Positions 31,387 to 40,433 are shown, counted from the first letter of the stretch. The stretch: DNA of 64,000 nt from Virgisporangium aurantiacum (GCF_016863635.1 NZ_BOPG01000048.1:175499-239498); one strand, 5' to 3'. Numbers and translations: made by a program. The notes: generated by a model not told the origin, from the letters alone.

Positions 31387-32742
31387 ATGACCCAGTCTCA
31401 GACCCGGCGACAGCCCTACGGGCCGAACGCCGCCGCGGTCGGGTCACCGCCCGGCTCGGTGTACGGCGGCCGCTCCGGCCGCACCGGTGACATCTACGCA
31501 GACGACGAGTTCATGATCGAGTTCGAGAACACCGGCGGCCGGCGCGGCGGGCCCGGTGGCCCCGGTGGCCCCGGCAACCGGCCCGGCAACGGCGGGCGAC
31601 CACCCACCAACGGCGCCGGCCGGCGGCCCGGCGGTCCGGCGGGTGTCCCGGTTCCGCGACGGCGGCGCGACCCGCTCTGGGCCCGGCTCGCCATCATTCT
31701 CGGCGCGCTGCTCATGCTCTTCAGCGGCGGCGCGATCGTCGGCGGCAAGTACCTGCTCTACCAGGCCACCAGCGGGGTCGAGAAGGCGCCGCTGCTCGGT
31801 GGTGCCGGCGCGGCCACGGGCGCCAAGGCGCTGAAGGGCGCGCTCAACATCCTCATGGTCGGCATCGACGAGCGGCCCCAGGGCAACGACCTCGTCCGGT
31901 CCGACTCGATCCTGATCCTGCACATCCCGGAAGACCGCAAGGGCGCGTACGTGTTCTCGGTCCCGCGTGACTCGTTCGTGGAGATCCCGGCGTACCCGAA
32001 GTCCAACTTCCGGGGCAGCCGCGAGAAGGTCAACGCGGCGTTCGCGCACGGCTGGGCCAACGGCGGCGGCCGCGAGGGCGGGTTCGAACTGCTCGCGCTG
32101 ACGCTGCAGCGCCTCACCGGGTTGCGGTTCAACGCCGGCGGAATCATCAACTTCCAGGGCTTCGTCAAGGTGGTCGACGCGCTGGGCGGCGTCGCCATGT
32201 GCGTCGACACCACGCAGCCGGTGGTCTCCGAGCACTTCGGCACCGACCCGAAGACCGGCAAGTTCAAGCACCCGAACGACGGTGGCAAGCCGGCCGTCTA
32301 CCAGCCGGGCGAGTGCCGCACGTTCGACGGCGCCCACGCGCTCGACTACGTGCGCCAGCGCAAGAGCCTCGTCGACGGCGACTACGGCCGCGCCCGGCAC
32401 CAGCAGCAGTTCTTCAAGGCGCTGGCGAAGAAGGCGAAGGCGCAGGGGCTCGGCACCAACCCCACGAAGGCGCTCGGCATCGTCAAGGCCGGCGGCGAGG
32501 CCCTCACGGTCGACCTGCGCGGCGCGAGCGTCGACAACTGGTTGTTCACGGTGAAGGACCTCGCCGACAGCGACGTTGTGCTGCTCAAGGCCAACGGCGG
32601 CCAGTTCAACTCGGTCAGGTGCAACGGCGAAGACTGTGAACAACTGAACGAGAAGACGCTCCAGATGTTCAAGGCGATGGCCGACGACACGGTCAGTGAC
32701 TTCGTGCTCGCAAATCCCGATTTCATCAACGCCGGGGCCTGA
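31387..32742 (+). CDS. LytR-CpsA-Psr (LCP) family protein 2
   Basis: A 451-residue LCP protein. The long Gly/Pro/Arg-rich N-terminal region (1-93) has GGPGGPGGPGNRPGNG-type repeats before the single helix (LWARLAIILGALLMLFSGGAIVGG). The LCP domain has MVGIDERPQG, RSDSILILHIP, VFSVPRDSFVEIP, DALGGVAMCVD and DYVRQRKSLVDGDYGRARHQQQF. Two extra cysteine pairs (AMCVD with GECRTF; RCNGEDCEQ) could form disulfides outside the cell. Good Shine-Dalgarno aggagaagg. It likely attaches a distinct glycopolymer or is redundant with its neighbours. Confidence 0.95.
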   Translation: MTQSQTRRQPYGPNAAAVGSPPGSVYGGRSGRTGDIYADDEFMIEFENTGGRRGGPGGPGGPGNRPGNGGRPPTNGAGRRPGGPAGVPVPRRRRDPLWARLAIILGALLMLFSGGAIVGGKYLLYQATSGVEKAPLLGGAGAATGAKALKGALNILMVGIDERPQGNDLVRSDSILILHIPEDRKGAYVFSVPRDSFVEIPAYPKSNFRGSREKVNAAFAHGWANGGGREGGFELLALTLQRLTGLRFNAGGIINFQGFVKVVDALGGVAMCVDTTQPVVSEHFGTDPKTGKFKHPNDGGKPAVYQPGECRTFDGAHALDYVRQRKSLVDGDYGRARHQQQFFKALAKKAKAQGLGTNPTKALGIVKAGGEALTVDLRGASVDNWLFTVKDLADSDVVLLKANGGQFNSVRCNGEDCEQLNEKTLQMFKAMADDTVSDFVLANPDFINAGA

Positions 32743-32773
32743 CCTTTTCGACGGCTGCCTGACGGGGTACTAA

Positions 32774-33991
32774 TTGTCCCGGCAGGGGGAGGCGGCTACG
32801 TCCAGGTCGGTGCGGTCGTTGGCGAGGGTGGTGGGTCGAACCCACAGACCCCGTCCGTTTCCGGTACGCCCGAAGCGCTATCCCGGGCAGGGCGTCGCAC
32901 CCGACATCAAGGTCAGGCCAAGAAAGAAGCTCATCGGACGCGATCCGCTCTGGGCGCGTCTCATGGTGGGGTTCGGGGTCCTCCTCATCCTGGCCTCGGG
33001 CAGCCTGATCGGTGCCGGCAAGGTGCTCGCCAACCGGTACGACAACAGCGTCAAGCGCGACACCCTGCTGGCCGACGAGGCCCGGGCCGAGGCTCCGCGG
33101 CGCAACACCACCCGGATCGTCGGGCCGCTCAACTACCTGCTGCTGGGCTCCGACCTGCGCCCGGGCGACGACACCAGCCAGCGCACCGACACGATGATCG
33201 TGGCTCACGTGCCGGCCACGCTCGACAAGGTCTACCTGATCTCGATCCCGCGCGACCTGCGGGTGCACATTCCGCCGTTCGCGGCCACCGACTTCACCGG
33301 CAGCTACGAGAAGATCAACGGCGCCTACGAGCGCGGCGGTTTCGGGTCGGGCGGCGTCCAACTGCTGTCGACCACGCTCTCCGGGATGATCGGCATCCGC
33401 TTCGACGGCGCGGCCATGGTCGACTTCATGGGCTTCCAGGACGTCGTGAAGGCGCTCGGCGGCGTCGAGATGTGCGTCGACCAGCGGGTGGTGAGCGCCC
33501 ACCTGGCCCGCCTCCCGAACGGCGAACTGGTCAATCCCCGCGAGGGCGGCACGCCGATCGTGTACGAGCCGGGCTGCCGTGAGTTCAACCACTGGCAGGC
33601 GCTCGACTACGTGCGCCAGCGGTACAGCCTCCCCGACGGCGACTACGGCCGGATGCGGCACCAGCAGCAGTTCCTGCAGGCACTGATGCGCAAGGCCCGC
33701 GACGAGGGGATCACCAGCAACCCGCTGCTGTTCGACCGGCTGGTCCGGGCCGTCGCCGGCACGCTCACCGTCGACACCGGCGGCACCTCGCTCGACGCGC
33801 TCATGTTCGGCCTGCGCGACATCAGGCCGACCAACATCATGGGTATCCAGATTCCGTCCGAGCCCGTGATGCTCGGCGGCATCGCCTACATCTACCCGCT
33901 GGAGGCGTCGACCAGCCTGTTCGAGGCGATGGTCAACGACACGCTCGACGACTGGGTGACGGCGAATCCCCAATGGGTCAACACGCTCTAA
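32774..33991 (+). CDS. LytR-CpsA-Psr (LCP) family protein 3
   Basis: Up to 405 residues: basic cytoplasmic N-terminus, a membrane helix near 65-85 (LMVGFGVLLILASGSLIGAG) and an LCP domain with LGSDLRPGDD, RTDTMIVAHVP, LISIPRDLRVHIP, ALGGVEMCVDQ and DYVRQRYSLPDGDYGRMRHQQQF. The translation start is uncertain: TTG 32774, GTG 32810 or GTG 32828/32831 are all in frame, and none has an ideal ribosome-binding site. It follows LCP 2 by 31 bases and is probably cotranscribed. Confidence 0.9.
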   Translation: MSRQGEAATSRSVRSLARVVGRTHRPRPFPVRPKRYPGQGVAPDIKVRPRKKLIGRDPLWARLMVGFGVLLILASGSLIGAGKVLANRYDNSVKRDTLLADEARAEAPRRNTTRIVGPLNYLLLGSDLRPGDDTSQRTDTMIVAHVPATLDKVYLISIPRDLRVHIPPFAATDFTGSYEKINGAYERGGFGSGGVQLLSTTLSGMIGIRFDGAAMVDFMGFQDVVKALGGVEMCVDQRVVSAHLARLPNGELVNPREGGTPIVYEPGCREFNHWQALDYVRQRYSLPDGDYGRMRHQQQFLQALMRKARDEGITSNPLLFDRLVRAVAGTLTVDTGGTSLDALMFGLRDIRPTNIMGIQIPSEPVMLGGIAYIYPLEASTSLFEAMVNDTLDDWVTANPQWVNTL

Positions 33992-34001
33992 GCTCGACGC
34001 C

Positions 34002-34328
34002 GTGAGACTTCCTACCGTCGACGCCGGGCAGGTCGACGACGACGCGTACCTGCTCGACGTGCGGGAGAACGACGAGTGGACCGCCGGGCACCAGCCGGGC
34101 GCGCACCACGTCCCGATGATGGAGATCCCGGCCCGGGCCGGCGAGGTGCCCACCGACCGCGACGTGGTCGTGGTGTGCCGGGTCGGCGGCCGGTCGGCAC
34201 AGGTGGTGGCCTACCTGATGCAGCGCGGCTTCGAGAACGTCTACAACCTCGACGGCGGGATGTTCGCGTGGGCGGCCGCCGGCCGTCCGGTCGTGGGCGA
34301 GGACGGCAGTGCCGGACACGTCCTCTAG
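34002..34328 (+). CDS. Rhodanese-like domain protein
   Basis: A 108-residue single-domain rhodanese. It has LLDVRENDEWTAGHQPGAHHVPM, the active-site cysteine in VVVVCRVGGRSAQVV (loop CRVGGR), and the C-terminal NVYNLDGGMFAWAAAGRPV. It may carry persulfide sulfur; the acceptor is unknown. GTG 34002 starts ten bases after the LCP 3 stop, and the last 20 bases overlap the GDPD gene, so the trio may be one transcript. Confidence 0.93.
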   Translation: MRLPTVDAGQVDDDAYLLDVRENDEWTAGHQPGAHHVPMMEIPARAGEVPTDRDVVVVCRVGGRSAQVVAYLMQRGFENVYNLDGGMFAWAAAGRPVVGEDGSAGHVL

Positions 34329-35091
34329 CCCGACCGGGCCGTTGATCTTCGGCCACCGCGGCTCCTCGTACGACCTTCCCGAGCACACCCTCGACGCCTA
34401 CCTCCGGGCGATCGAGGAGGGTGCCGACGGCGTGGAGTGCGACGTCCGGTTGTCCCGCGACGGGCACCTGGTGTGCGTCCACGACCGGCGGCTCGAACGC
34501 ACCAGTAACGGCCGGGGCCTGGTCCGCCGGCAGTCGCTGGCCGAATTGCAGCGGCTCGACTTCGGCTCCTGGCACTCCGAGCAGCCCGCCGAACTGCTCA
34601 CCCTGGACCGCCTGCTGGGCGCCGTGAAGGACGCCGGCCGTCCGGTGCGCGTCCTGATCGAAACGAAGCATCCGACGCGCGGCGGCCGCGCGATCGAACC
34701 GACGCTGGCCGAAACGCTGCGGAGGTTCGGCCTGGACCGGCCCGACCGGGACGACCCCGGCGGTGTCACGATGATGTCCTTTTCTCCGCTGGCGCTGCAG
34801 CGCATGCGCGTGGGCGCCCCGCAGGTGCCGCGGGTGTTCCTGATGGAGGTTTTGCCGCCGGGACTGCGCGGCGGCCAGCTTCCGTACGGCTCCCGGATCG
34901 GCGGGCCCGGCATCGGTTTGCTGAGGTCACGGCCGCAACTCGCCGAGCGGCTCCGCGACCGCGGCAACGGCGTGTACGTGTGGACGGTCAACGAGCCGGC
35001 CGACATCGAGCTGTGTCGCCGACTCGGTGTCACGGGGATCATCAGCGACCGGCCGGCCTTCGTGCGGAAGCACCTCGGCGACTCGGGGTGA
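34309..35091 (+). CDS. Glycerophosphodiester phosphodiesterase
   Basis: A 260-residue TIM-barrel GDPD. Catalytic and metal motifs are present: FGHRGSSYDLPEHTLDAY (HR and E), GVECDVRLSRDGHLVCVHD (E-x-D and H) and the C-terminal VYVWTVNEPADIELCRRLGVTGIISDRP. It hydrolyses glycerophosphodiesters to glycerol-3-phosphate and alcohol. No signal peptide is visible, so it is likely cytoplasmic. The GTG start lies inside the rhodanese gene (20-bp overlap). Confidence 0.93.
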   Translation: MPDTSSSPTGPLIFGHRGSSYDLPEHTLDAYLRAIEEGADGVECDVRLSRDGHLVCVHDRRLERTSNGRGLVRRQSLAELQRLDFGSWHSEQPAELLTLDRLLGAVKDAGRPVRVLIETKHPTRGGRAIEPTLAETLRRFGLDRPDRDDPGGVTMMSFSPLALQRMRVGAPQVPRVFLMEVLPPGLRGGQLPYGSRIGGPGIGLLRSRPQLAERLRDRGNGVYVWTVNEPADIELCRRLGVTGIISDRPAFVRKHLGDSG

Positions 35092-35124
35092 CGGATGGTG
35101 CCCCGGCGCGGCACACTGTGCTTC

Positions 35125-36615
35125 ATGTCCGCGCTCGATCAGCTTCCCCCGGATCAGAGTGAGCTGCTGCGTGGGCTGACCGATCTGGTCCGCGCGTCGA
35201 GCACCGGCGCCGGCGGCCTCGACGGCCTCCAGGTGATCGTCGAGCTGTCCATGGCCGCCACGAACGCCGGCGGCGCCAGCTTCGTCGAGTACGGCGAGGC
35301 CGGCGGCCGGGTCGTGGCCGTCTGCGGCGGGGTCGACTTCATGCTCGGCCGGCCGGTCGACGTGCGGTCGTCGAACGTCACCGCGATCATGACCGGGCCG
35401 GCGGTGCAGGACGTGCCGATGACGGAGCCGGGGAGCGGCCTCGAGCCGCTGCTCTCGGCGGGATTCCGGCGTACCGTGCTGGTCGGCGTCCGCGTGGGCG
35501 GCGAGGTGGTCGGCGCCATCCAGCTCTATTTCCGGGACGCGCTGAGCCCGCTCACCGAGGTCGCCCGGGCCTGGGTGACGCTGCTCGCGTCCTGCGCCGG
35601 TCACCTGTACGCCGACCGGGTCGGGCTGCCGGTGTACGAGTCCGGGCCGCGGCTGAGCCCGCTGTCGCTGGCGATCGCCGTGGTGGGCCCCGCGGGTACG
35701 GTGCGGTCCTGGAACCCGGCCGCCGAACGGCTCACCTCGATGTCGGCGGGCGACGTGGCCGGGCGCCCGTTCCCGTTCCCGCTGCCGGCGCCGGGGAAGC
35801 TGGTCGAGCACAAGATGCCGGTCGGCACCTGGATCCGGATCCGGTCCACCCGGGTCTCCGGGTCCGACGCGTTGGCGCTGACGATGCGGCCGAAGTCGCA
35901 CGAGCGCGACTCGTACCAGTCCCGCGACCTGTTCCTGGCCGTCGCCAGCCACGAGTTGCGCACCCCGGTCACCGTGATCCGCGGCTACGCCGACACGCTC
36001 GTCGAGCACTGGGAGGCGCTCGACGAGGCCGCCCGGCGGGAGGCGGTGCTGGTCATGGGCCAGCGGGCGCGGGAGCTGAGCCGGCTGGTCGACCGGCTGC
36101 TCACCACCACCAGCGACGCCGCCGGACTCACCGATGGCGCCCCGGGCGTACCCTTCGATGTCATCGACGCCTTGCGGGAAGTGACGGCCGACCTCGCGCC
36201 CGACGTGCGCGCCGTGGTCCGGTTGGAACTGCCGGTGGCGGTGCCGAAGGCCGCGGGCGACCGCGCCGGTCTCGCCACGGTCGTCACCGAACTGGTGACG
36301 AACGCGGTTAAGTACTCGCCGGCTCGGGTACACGTCGACGTGACCGCGGGGGCTGACCAGCAGACGGTGTGGTTCCGGGTGGCCGATCGGGGGGTCGGTA
36401 TCCGTCCGGAGCATGTCGAGCGGGCCTTCGAGCGGTTCTGGCAGTTGGAGCGTGGCGATCAGAGGAGGTACGGCGGAGTGGGGCTCGGCCTGTATCTCGT
36501 TCGTCGGATTCTCGAACGTCAGAATGGTTGGGTATCGCTGCGCCCACGTGACGGGGGCGGCACGGTGGCCGAGGTACGGCTGCCGCGCGCAGACGTGAGC
36601 GTCGGGGAGGGTTGA
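35125..36615 (+). CDS. Soluble sensor histidine kinase (GAF-PAS-HisKA-HATPase)
   Basis: A 496-residue kinase with no membrane helix: a GAF-like domain (about 20-170), a PAS domain (about 180-255, VVGPAGTVRSWNPAAERLT), HisKA with H276 in VASHELRTPVTVIRGY, and HATPase with ELVTNAVKYSP, DRGVGIRPEHVERAFERF and GGVGLGLYLVRRIL. ATG 35125 is the likely start (frame open from 35095). No response regulator is adjacent; instead an RsbW-like ATPase follows at once, hinting at a stress or sigma-factor pathway (inference). Confidence 0.9.
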   Translation: MSALDQLPPDQSELLRGLTDLVRASSTGAGGLDGLQVIVELSMAATNAGGASFVEYGEAGGRVVAVCGGVDFMLGRPVDVRSSNVTAIMTGPAVQDVPMTEPGSGLEPLLSAGFRRTVLVGVRVGGEVVGAIQLYFRDALSPLTEVARAWVTLLASCAGHLYADRVGLPVYESGPRLSPLSLAIAVVGPAGTVRSWNPAAERLTSMSAGDVAGRPFPFPLPAPGKLVEHKMPVGTWIRIRSTRVSGSDALALTMRPKSHERDSYQSRDLFLAVASHELRTPVTVIRGYADTLVEHWEALDEAARREAVLVMGQRARELSRLVDRLLTTTSDAAGLTDGAPGVPFDVIDALREVTADLAPDVRAVVRLELPVAVPKAAGDRAGLATVVTELVTNAVKYSPARVHVDVTAGADQQTVWFRVADRGVGIRPEHVERAFERFWQLERGDQRRYGGVGLGLYLVRRILERQNGWVSLRPRDGGGTVAEVRLPRADVSVGEG

Positions 36616-36618
36616 CCG

Positions 36619-37029
36619 GTGTCGACAACTGTCTCCGCCGAGCGGACCTGGTGTGTGGTCGTTCCGTATCAGCCGCGCGGCGCCCGGGTGGCGCGGCAGC
36701 GCCTGTCAGCGGCGCTGGCGGGTCTGGTAACCCAGGAGCGGATGTCCGACGCGATGTCGATCGCCGCCGAACTCGTCGGCAACGCCGTGCGGCACGCTAC
36801 GCCGCTGCCCGGTGGCGTGGTGCGGGTCGCCTGGCACCTGCTCGTCGACGGTGGGCTGCTGATCAGGGTCACCGACGGCGGCTCGGCCAACTCGAACGCG
36901 CCGATGATCCGCCCGCCCAGCGCCGACGCCGTCGACGGCCGCGGCCTGGCGATCGTCGCCGCGATGTCCCGCCGGTGGGGCGTCGAACGCGACGGACTCG
37001 GCCAGTGCGTCTGGGCCGAGTTGCAGTGA
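36619..37029 (+). CDS. RsbW-like ATP-binding protein (HATPase_c_2)
   Basis: A 136-residue GHKL ATPase domain with an N-box ELVGNAVRHA, G1 VTDGGSAN and G2-like DGRGLAIVAAMSRRWG, typical of actinobacterial anti-sigma regulatory factor-like serine kinases. It lacks a transmembrane or sensor region. The GTG start at 36619 is three bases after the histidine kinase stop, so the two are cotranscribed. Partner anti-anti-sigma or sigma factors are not in the window. Confidence 0.88.
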   Translation: MSTTVSAERTWCVVVPYQPRGARVARQRLSAALAGLVTQERMSDAMSIAAELVGNAVRHATPLPGGVVRVAWHLLVDGGLLIRVTDGGSANSNAPMIRPPSADAVDGRGLAIVAAMSRRWGVERDGLGQCVWAELQ

Positions 37030-37060
37030 TTGATCTTTAAGACGGCCTAGGCTGGCCGCC

Positions 37061-37951
37061 ATGGCCAAAAGATCCCCCCGTGGCGATAAACGCGAAAAAA
37101 GTACTGAGAAGCGGCAAAAGGTCCGCGATATCTTTGTTCCCCGTCCCTTCGCCGGCCTTGCCGACGAACCGGAGTGGGTGGCCCTGCGCGAGCTGGTCCC
37201 CGCTGCGTCCGCACCGCTGACGCTGGCGCCGCAGATGGTCGCCGAGGCGGGGGAGCGCTCGGTCGTGCTGGCCACCGTGCTGCCCATGGCGTGGCCGGCG
37301 ATGCACCGGGCCGACGGCACCATCTTCATCGGCCTGCAGCGGCAGGTGAACTCCGGCGACGTCTCGCGCGACCTGGCCGCTGCCCTGATCTCCGCGCTGC
37401 AGACCCAGCCCGGCCAGCCGGTCGCCGTGCCGGCGCTCGCCGGCCCCGGCCCGCGGCTGCAGGACGTGCTCGTCACCGACGCGCCGCTCGACGTCACCCT
37501 GCACGACGGCTTCGAGTTCTGGCTGGCCGCCGACGCCGGTGACGACCCGCGCGTCAAGGAGTCGATGGAACGGGCGAACGAGTCCATCTACCCGACCGTG
37601 CGGCTCTCCGCCGCGCCGGCCGCCTACTGGTGCCAGGTCCCCGACAAGGCGCACGTGCGGTGGGCACTGCCCGACGACGAGGACCCCGCCCTCGACGCGC
37701 TGGCCCGGCTCGGCGCCGCCGACGCGATCAAGCTCGGCGACGACACCCGCTTCGCCGGCATGTTCCGGACCCACGGCCTGCTCGTACCGGTGTGGGACCT
37801 GCCCCGCGACACGCCCGCCGTCGACTGGGACGCGCCGCTGGCCGAGTTCGCGAAGCGCTACAACGAGGCGCTGACGGTCACCGGTCCGCTGACGCCGGCC
37901 GAGCGCCGCGCCCGGCAGGGTCTCGTCGGTCGCCAGTTGACCCTCAGATAG
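37061..37951 (+). CDS. DUF5926 family protein
   Basis: A 296-residue actinobacterial conserved protein of unknown function. The N-terminus is very basic (MAKRSPRGDKREKSTEKRQK), then VPRPFAGLADEPEWVALREL, VLPMAWPAMHRADGTIFIGLQ and a C-terminal PLTPAERRARQGLVGRQLTLR. The order and spacing match DUF5926. It has no membrane helix or enzymatic motif I recognise. The basic head suggests nucleic-acid or ribosome contact (speculative). Confidence 0.85.
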   Translation: MAKRSPRGDKREKSTEKRQKVRDIFVPRPFAGLADEPEWVALRELVPAASAPLTLAPQMVAEAGERSVVLATVLPMAWPAMHRADGTIFIGLQRQVNSGDVSRDLAAALISALQTQPGQPVAVPALAGPGPRLQDVLVTDAPLDVTLHDGFEFWLAADAGDDPRVKESMERANESIYPTVRLSAAPAAYWCQVPDKAHVRWALPDDEDPALDALARLGAADAIKLGDDTRFAGMFRTHGLLVPVWDLPRDTPAVDWDAPLAEFAKRYNEALTVTGPLTPAERRARQGLVGRQLTLR

Positions 37952-37984
37952 GCCGCCGGAGTACCGGCAGCTGCAGCCTCGCGT

Positions 37985-38024
37985 TGCTGCGGGCGCTGAC
38001 GTCAGCGCGCGGGCGCCCGCAGCA
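37985..38024. terminator. Hairpin shared by convergent DUF5926 and arcA genes
   Basis: Perfect 11-bp arms (tgctgcgggcg / cgcccgcagca) with an 18-nt loop. The right arm encodes part of the C-terminus of the minus-strand arginine deiminase, and the stop of that gene is in the loop. Confidence 0.7.
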
Positions 38025-39201
38025 CCGGGCAGCTCATGCATCGTGGTCCGCCCCGGCCGGAACCCAGTTCCGAGCCGGGGATCCGGATCACCTCGATGCC
38101 GGCCCGCTCCAGTTGGGCGTTGGTCTCGACGTTGCGTTCGTAGGCCACCGCCACCCGGGGCGCGATCGCGAGCGTGTTGTTGCCGTCGTCCCACTGCTCG
38201 CGCTCGGCCGTCACCGGGTCGAGGCCGGTGTCGATGATCCGCAGCGTGTCGATGTGCATGGCCTTGGCGGCGGCGGTGAGGAACGGCTCGGGGCCGCTGA
38301 TGCGCGGCTCGCCGGTGGGGTCGGATGCCGCCGAGACGGTCCACGCCGTCAGCGCGTCGGCGACGTTCGGGTACATGACGACCGCGTCGACGTCGACCAT
38401 CGTGCAGACGGTGTCGAGGTGCATGGTCGCCCGCTCCTGCGCGATCGGCACCACCAGCACCGTGTGCGCGAGCCCGAGCGCGAAGCAGCGGCGGGCCAAC
38501 CGCTCGGCGCCGGCCGGCCGGGTGCGCTCGCCGACCCCGACGGCCAGGACGCCGGGCGCGAGCGCCAGCACGTCGCCGCCCTCCAGGTACTCCAGCGCCG
38601 GGTCGTACACGAGTTCGGTGCCGGCGAACCGCGGGTGGTGCCGGTAGATCGCCGCGGTGAGCGTGGTCTCCCGCCGCCGGGCCGGCATCGCCAGGCTGGT
38701 GACGGCCACCCGGTCGCCGATCCACACCGCGGAGTCGCGGGTGAAGAGCAGATTCGGCAGCGGGTCGATGACGAAGTCGTGCTGGTCCATCAGCGCGTAG
38801 ACGAGGCCCGAGCCGGTCTTCAACTCGTCGTGGGCCACCCCGGCCATGAGCGTGGTGGCGAGGCCGGCCGGGCTGAGACCGGCGAGGTGTTCGGCGACCG
38901 CGGCGCGCAAGGTATCGCCGAGTCGGACCTCTGACAGCACGGACTCGGTGAGTTCGGTACGGGCCGCCGGGATGGTGAGCACCTCGGCGATCAGGTCGGC
39001 CAGGTACAGCACCTCCACGCCGCGCGAGCGCAGGGCCCCGGCGAAGATGTCGTGCTCCTCCTGCGCCCGCTGCACCCACGGGATGCCGTCGAAGAGCAGG
39101 GAGTCGTTGTTGCGGGGGGTCAGCCGGGCCAGCTCGGCGCCGGGGCGGTGGAGAACAACAGTGCCGAGGATGCCGACCTCGCTGTCGACGCGGTGCTCCA
39201 T
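38002..39201 (-). CDS. arcA: Arginine deiminase
   Basis: A 399-residue guanidino-modifying enzyme: arginine to citrulline plus ammonia. Landmarks in order: LTPRNNDSLLFDGIPW, LPNLLFTRDSAVWIG, EGGDVLAL, MHLDTVCTMVD (catalytic His region), and near the C-terminus GSGRGGPRCMSCP with nucleophile C388. No ornithine carbamoyltransferase, carbamate kinase or antiporter gene is adjacent, so a complete ADI pathway is not encoded here; in actinomycetes arcA often stands alone. It faces convergently into DUF5926. Confidence 0.95.
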   Translation of the reverse strand: MEHRVDSEVGILGTVVLHRPGAELARLTPRNNDSLLFDGIPWVQRAQEEHDIFAGALRSRGVEVLYLADLIAEVLTIPAARTELTESVLSEVRLGDTLRAAVAEHLAGLSPAGLATTLMAGVAHDELKTGSGLVYALMDQHDFVIDPLPNLLFTRDSAVWIGDRVAVTSLAMPARRRETTLTAAIYRHHPRFAGTELVYDPALEYLEGGDVLALAPGVLAVGVGERTRPAGAERLARRCFALGLAHTVLVVPIAQERATMHLDTVCTMVDVDAVVMYPNVADALTAWTVSAASDPTGEPRISGPEPFLTAAAKAMHIDTLRIIDTGLDPVTAEREQWDDGNNTLAIAPRVAVAYERNVETNAQLERAGIEVIRIPGSELGSGRGGPRCMSCPVLRAPAR

Positions 39202-39674
39202 CCCGCCAGACTAAGCACCCCGAGTCCTACCTTGGGTGGCGACGTCGGTGCGAGCGGCGATCCGGAGCGGTACTGTCGTGTTGAGCGCCATTTGCACAAC
39301 CGGGCGATGAATGAATCGCCTATTCATGCCGGGCTGTCCCCACAACGGCATCACTGTCGGGTGATTATCTTCACCGAGCGCGCTCGTTTGGTAGCCGCTA
39401 TCGTATGGGCCACGATGACATAGGTGCTGGTCAACATGGATCTTTGTGGCGAGTCGACATATGGCGGAGTGACAAGTCGTCCCTACGGTCAGCTACATCG
39501 GACCTTCGGACAGTTCCTTGGTACGATTTCGCATGATCTGCACAACCGGGCACGAGGTGAATCGGGTGCTGAACCGCTTCCCCGCGTCCAATGGCTGAAC
39601 AAGACTCCCCTAGCACGCACTCGGACACGTACGGTGTATGAACCCACAACTGAAGGCGAAGGTGGAGGTGCGCG
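39202..39674. other. Long lower-GC intergenic region with a 13-bp direct repeat
   Basis: A 473-bp gap without a credible gene. Its composition is clearly less G/C-rich than the flanks. The 13-mer tgcacaaccgggc occurs at 39293-39305 and 39539-39551, each followed within a few bases by tgaatcg. It should contain the arcA promoter and that of the NERD gene. A weak open frame (39424-39678) overlaps the next ATG but has non-coding-like third positions. Confidence 0.5.
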
Positions 39675-40343
39675 ATGACCGGTCTGCTGCATTCGAGCGA
39701 CGGCCCTGGAATCTTCTCCGCACCACCTGCCGGCCACGTTCCGGGTGACTACCTGGACGGTTCGACACGTACCTCTCCCTCGGAGTGGGTGCGGTCCCGC
39801 CGGGAGGCTGCGGCACAGCGCCGAGCGGCGGCGAAGCACGCCCGCACGGCTCAGCGGCTTGCCTCGCTCGGGCCGGGCTGGGAAGTGGTCGATCTGCGTG
39901 AGGTCGCGGGCACCGCTCCGATGACCTACCTCGCGATCGGTCCCGGAGGCGTGTTCGCGATCACGGTCAAGGACCATGGTCGGGCAAAGGTCGGCTTTGC
40001 CGGCGACGTCGTGCAGATCGACGGTCGCCGTCCGAAGTACGTCCTGGAGGCGCGTGAGAACGCCCGCCTGGCCGCCACCGCGCTGTCCCGGGTCGCCGGC
40101 ATCTCCGTGCCGGTCATGCCGGTGCTCGCGTTCGCCGGCAGCGGCGTCATCACGTTCTACGGCATGCCGAAGGGCTGCATCGTCAGCGCGTACCAGGAGC
40201 TCGGCCGGGTGCTGAACTCGCGCGGCGAACGGCTGGCTGCCAAGACCGTCAAGAAGCTGTACGCCTTCGCCGATCACCCCGGAACCTGGGTCAACTCGGC
40301 ATTCGACCGCTACGAGTGGTCCAAGAACGAATCCCAGCCCTGA
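39675..40343 (+). CDS. Nuclease-related (NERD) domain protein
   Basis: A 222-residue protein. After a variable head (1-60), the NERD-like core has WEVVDLREVAG, TYLAIGPGGVFAITVKDHGRAKVGF and the acidic/basic residues of a PD-(D/E)xK-like fold; the canonical Asp before the GPGG strand is replaced by the T-Y-L-A-I context, so nuclease activity is uncertain. C-terminal helix KTVKKLYAFADHPGTW. Common in actinomycetes as stand-alone proteins. Start ATG 39675 behind ggtggagg. Confidence 0.75.
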   Translation: MTGLLHSSDGPGIFSAPPAGHVPGDYLDGSTRTSPSEWVRSRREAAAQRRAAAKHARTAQRLASLGPGWEVVDLREVAGTAPMTYLAIGPGGVFAITVKDHGRAKVGFAGDVVQIDGRRPKYVLEARENARLAATALSRVAGISVPVMPVLAFAGSGVITFYGMPKGCIVSAYQELGRVLNSRGERLAAKTVKKLYAFADHPGTWVNSAFDRYEWSKNESQP

Positions 40344-40433
40344 CAAACCGGTACTCACGCCGGTACCGTCGTTGCGTGGCGTTACCTGACAGGCGCTCCG
40401 GTTTCCGGGCGCGACAGCTCCGCGGGAGGCTAT

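Noticed and set aside
37037..39079. 680-residue minus-strand open frame
   Set aside because: Low-complexity shadow across arcA and DUF5926 in a high-GC genome; no domain.
39424..39678. 84-residue open frame overlapping the NERD gene start (ATGA-like coupling)
   Set aside because: Third codon positions are only about half G/C, unlike the genes here; no ribosome-binding site or similarity. The overlap is probably chance.
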